Positions 62,017 through 64,000 of a stretch of DNA of 64,000 nucleotides are shown piece after piece. Positions within the stretch are counted from its first letter, which is position 1. Each line of letters begins with the position of its first letter. This DNA comes from Clostridiales bacterium (GTDB lineage: Bacteria > Bacillota > Clostridia > Lachnospirales > Lachnospiraceae). The stretch is taken from NCBI GenBank assembly GCA_012735495.1, contig JAAYHD010000013.1, positions 1 through 64,000 of the forward strand, written 5' to 3'. Made by a program: the position numbers and the translations under genes. The notes beneath the pieces are model-generated. The model did no database searches and was not told the DNA's origin. It saw only the letters and a list, made by a program, of their open reading frames with translations.

Positions 62017-63624
62017 CTAATCTATAAAGTTCATATACTTTACATAAAGCCCGTTAAAGTCCTCATCGTTTGACAGGCTTATTTCCTGCGTCACTTCCAA
62101 TATGAGAGCCACTTGCGCTTCAGCATTTTTATCGCAGATATATCTTACCGTTCCGTTTAGGGCGGTATTGCCGACAGCTCTTACCCTGCCCTTAAATTCC
62201 TTCGGCAGAAGGCCAATGGCCATAGCTTTATCAGCATCCATTTCGAATCCGAATCCACCGGCAAGATACACCGTATCAATATCCCCGTAAGCTGCTCCAT
62301 ACCTTTTCAGCAGCACCTCAAGTCCGGCCCTTATGGCCGCCTTCGCCAGCTGGATCTCCCTGATGTCCTTCTGGGTCAGGACAATTTTACCGCTTTCCCC
62401 GTTTTCGACCAGGGGGTAGCCATTTTCAAAGCAGTCATCGCCAAGCAGTCCGGTCCCGTCAATAAATCCGGCCTTAAGCAGCTCCGCAACAGCTTCTATA
62501 ACCCCTGTTCCGCATATTCCTGCTGGCGGTTTGCCGTTAATGGTCTTTACCCGGCATTTTCCGTCCTCAATGCTTACACGGCATATGGCTCCCGGTATAC
62601 TTCCGGTTCCGAACGTAATATTCCCGCCTTCAAACGCAGGCCCGGCCGCAGCGGAGGCCGCGAGAATCTTCTTATTATTGCCGATTACCATCTCGCCGTT
62701 CGTTCCCAGGTCAATCAGGATTTTTACCCTTTCATCACCGGCAAAACCGCACGCCAGCATTCCCGCCGCAATATCCCCTCCTATAAAAGCCGATATTCCC
62801 GGGAAAACAACAACGGGGATATTCCATTCAGAATCCTTAAGAAGCTCGGCATAAGTCGTGTATATGGTCTTAATGTTCACAGGTGTATATGGATATACGC
62901 CCAAGGTGCTGCAGGAGTACCCCATTAACAGGTGAATCATTGCAGTATTGCCCGCTATTGCAATTTGCCCTATGTCCGGGCTATGCTTCCGGCTCAGCCA
63001 CCTGCCAAGGCCTGTTTTCAAATCATTAATTATGCTTTGCCTAAGTTCATCGCCCTGTCCGCGGTTAGCCCTTTCTATCCGGCTTATGACATCAGCCCCG
63101 TATTTCCTCTGGCTGTTTAGCGCCGAATAAGTATCAACTACTCCTCCGGTAACTTTATCGATTAGCTGCATGGCTATGGTTGTGGTCCCGATATCTATGC
63201 CTATTCCCAGTTTCATTTCAGGCATGTCAGTTTCCATGAGCCTGTTTTTGCTGTCATCTCTCTTATCATATGTGAGGTTTTCGGGTATATCCGCATCCGT
63301 TACAATATAATAATCCTGATTCTTATCAATGTCCAACTCAATTGTGCAGTCCGTAGCAGGGTATGCCGTGCAGGCAAGCCGGTATCCGCTCTCAAGCTCG
63401 TCCCTTGAAAAAAAACTGTTATCTTCCCTGCTTACCGCAATATCACCTTCAAGCACCCTGATCCTGCATTTACCACAGGTACTTTTTCCCGCGCATGGGG
63501 AATCAATATGGACATTGCTCCCCGTAAGAGCATCCAGAATCGACTGCCCTCTCCTGCACGAAACAGCCATATGCTTACCTCTGTTTTTCACAATAATGGT
63601 TACCTGTGGCCCTGTCATCAGCAT
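62017..63624 (-). CDS. ASKHA-domain protein with N-terminal 2Fe-2S ferredoxin domain (RACo-like corrinoid protein reductive activator)
   Basis: CAGKSTCGKCRIRV...LAC 2Fe-2S motif; GIGIDIGTTTIAMQLID; DLGTNGEMVIGN; GGNITFGTGSIPGAI; VYLAGGFGFEMD. Confidence 0.92.
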   Translation of the reverse strand: MLMTGPQVTIIVKNRGKHMAVSCRRGQSILDALTGSNVHIDSPCAGKSTCGKCRIRVLEGDIAVSREDNSFFSRDELESGYRLACTAYPATDCTIELDIDKNQDYYIVTDADIPENLTYDKRDDSKNRLMETDMPEMKLGIGIDIGTTTIAMQLIDKVTGGVVDTYSALNSQRKYGADVISRIERANRGQGDELRQSIINDLKTGLGRWLSRKHSPDIGQIAIAGNTAMIHLLMGYSCSTLGVYPYTPVNIKTIYTTYAELLKDSEWNIPVVVFPGISAFIGGDIAAGMLACGFAGDERVKILIDLGTNGEMVIGNNKKILAASAAAGPAFEGGNITFGTGSIPGAICRVSIEDGKCRVKTINGKPPAGICGTGVIEAVAELLKAGFIDGTGLLGDDCFENGYPLVENGESGKIVLTQKDIREIQLAKAAIRAGLEVLLKRYGAAYGDIDTVYLAGGFGFEMDADKAMAIGLLPKEFKGRVRAVGNTALNGTVRYICDKNAEAQVALILEVTQEISLSNDEDFNGLYVKYMNFID

Positions 63625-63811
63625 CTCTCTCCCTTAGCCATAACTTGCCTCTTTTTATACTAATTATACCATCTCTAACATACCATTTTCCCATACTTTA
63701 ATTCAATAAAAAAATCAGCTTATCACTTTACCCCATACGCAATCATAAGACTTTGAACCTTCAAAACGGACTTAGCAAAGGGTGAAAATACTCACCGAAT
63801 AAGTGAATTAT

Positions 63812-63837
63812 AAAAAGAGGACCTGAATCCTCTTTTT
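63812..63837 (-). terminator. Terminator abutting the stop codon of the right-edge gene
   Basis: AAAAAGAGGA - CCTGAA - TCCTCTTTTT. Confidence 0.75.
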
Positions 63838-64000
63838 ATTTTCCATTCACTTTCGTGAAATCCCGTGTAGCTTGTATTTCCTGCATTGCAGCCAATACTT
63901 CCGGATTACCCCATGTTAATGTTATCCGGTTAAAGAAGTTGGTTGCGGAGCCTTGGACATCCCAATATATCGGACACATGCCACGCTCGTATATTCCGCG
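63836..64000 (-). CDS. C-terminal fragment of a probable glycoside hydrolase (GH5-like tail), cut by window edge
   Basis: ...RGIYERGMCPIYWDVQGSATNFFNRITLTWGNPEVLAAMQEIQATRDFTKVNGK*; 55 codons in frame (not in the ORF track). Confidence 0.45.
   Translation of the reverse strand, partial: RGIYERGMCPIYWDVQGSATNFFNRITLTWGNPEVLAAMQEIQATRDFTKVNGK

Overview
The window looks like chromosomal DNA from a Gram-positive, Clostridia-type bacterium (inferred from gene content and strong AGGAGG-type ribosome binding sites; the species is not identified). Most of it is ordinary: a conserved recJ-apt-relA-MBL-hemZ-hisS-Dabb-aspS block (32.6-43.0 kb), an exopolysaccharide cluster (11.4-21.1 kb), an aryl-acid operon with indolepyruvate oxidoreductase, two phenylacetate-CoA ligases and two ACT proteins (24.9-32.3 kb), glycoside hydrolases (GH2, GH3, GH13, a GH26-like enzyme, plus edge fragments), an Opp-type ABC transporter, a Ku/LigD NHEJ pair, and an ASKHA/RACo-like ferredoxin protein. 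I saw no rRNA, tRNA, CRISPR array or complete transposon. I found no clear large undescribed system. The best leads are: (1) a divergent MarR/OhrR-like and nitroreductase promoter whose two -35 boxes form one inverted repeat, with ATTGTATACAAT-type operators that recur at the opp/GH26-like intergenic region; (2) a hairpin at the predicted 5' end of the GH26-like mRNA; (3) a nested palindrome after aspS resembling fused insertion-sequence ends; (4) an unannotated 53-aa ORF translationally coupled to a solitary serine recombinase; (5) a helical module apparently shared by the GH3 C-terminus and GH13 N-terminus; (6) a DUF4430 protein plus orphan ECF S-component pair; (7) a polysaccharide deacetylase truncated before its last NodB motif. 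All family names come from reading the translated sequences. No database search was run.
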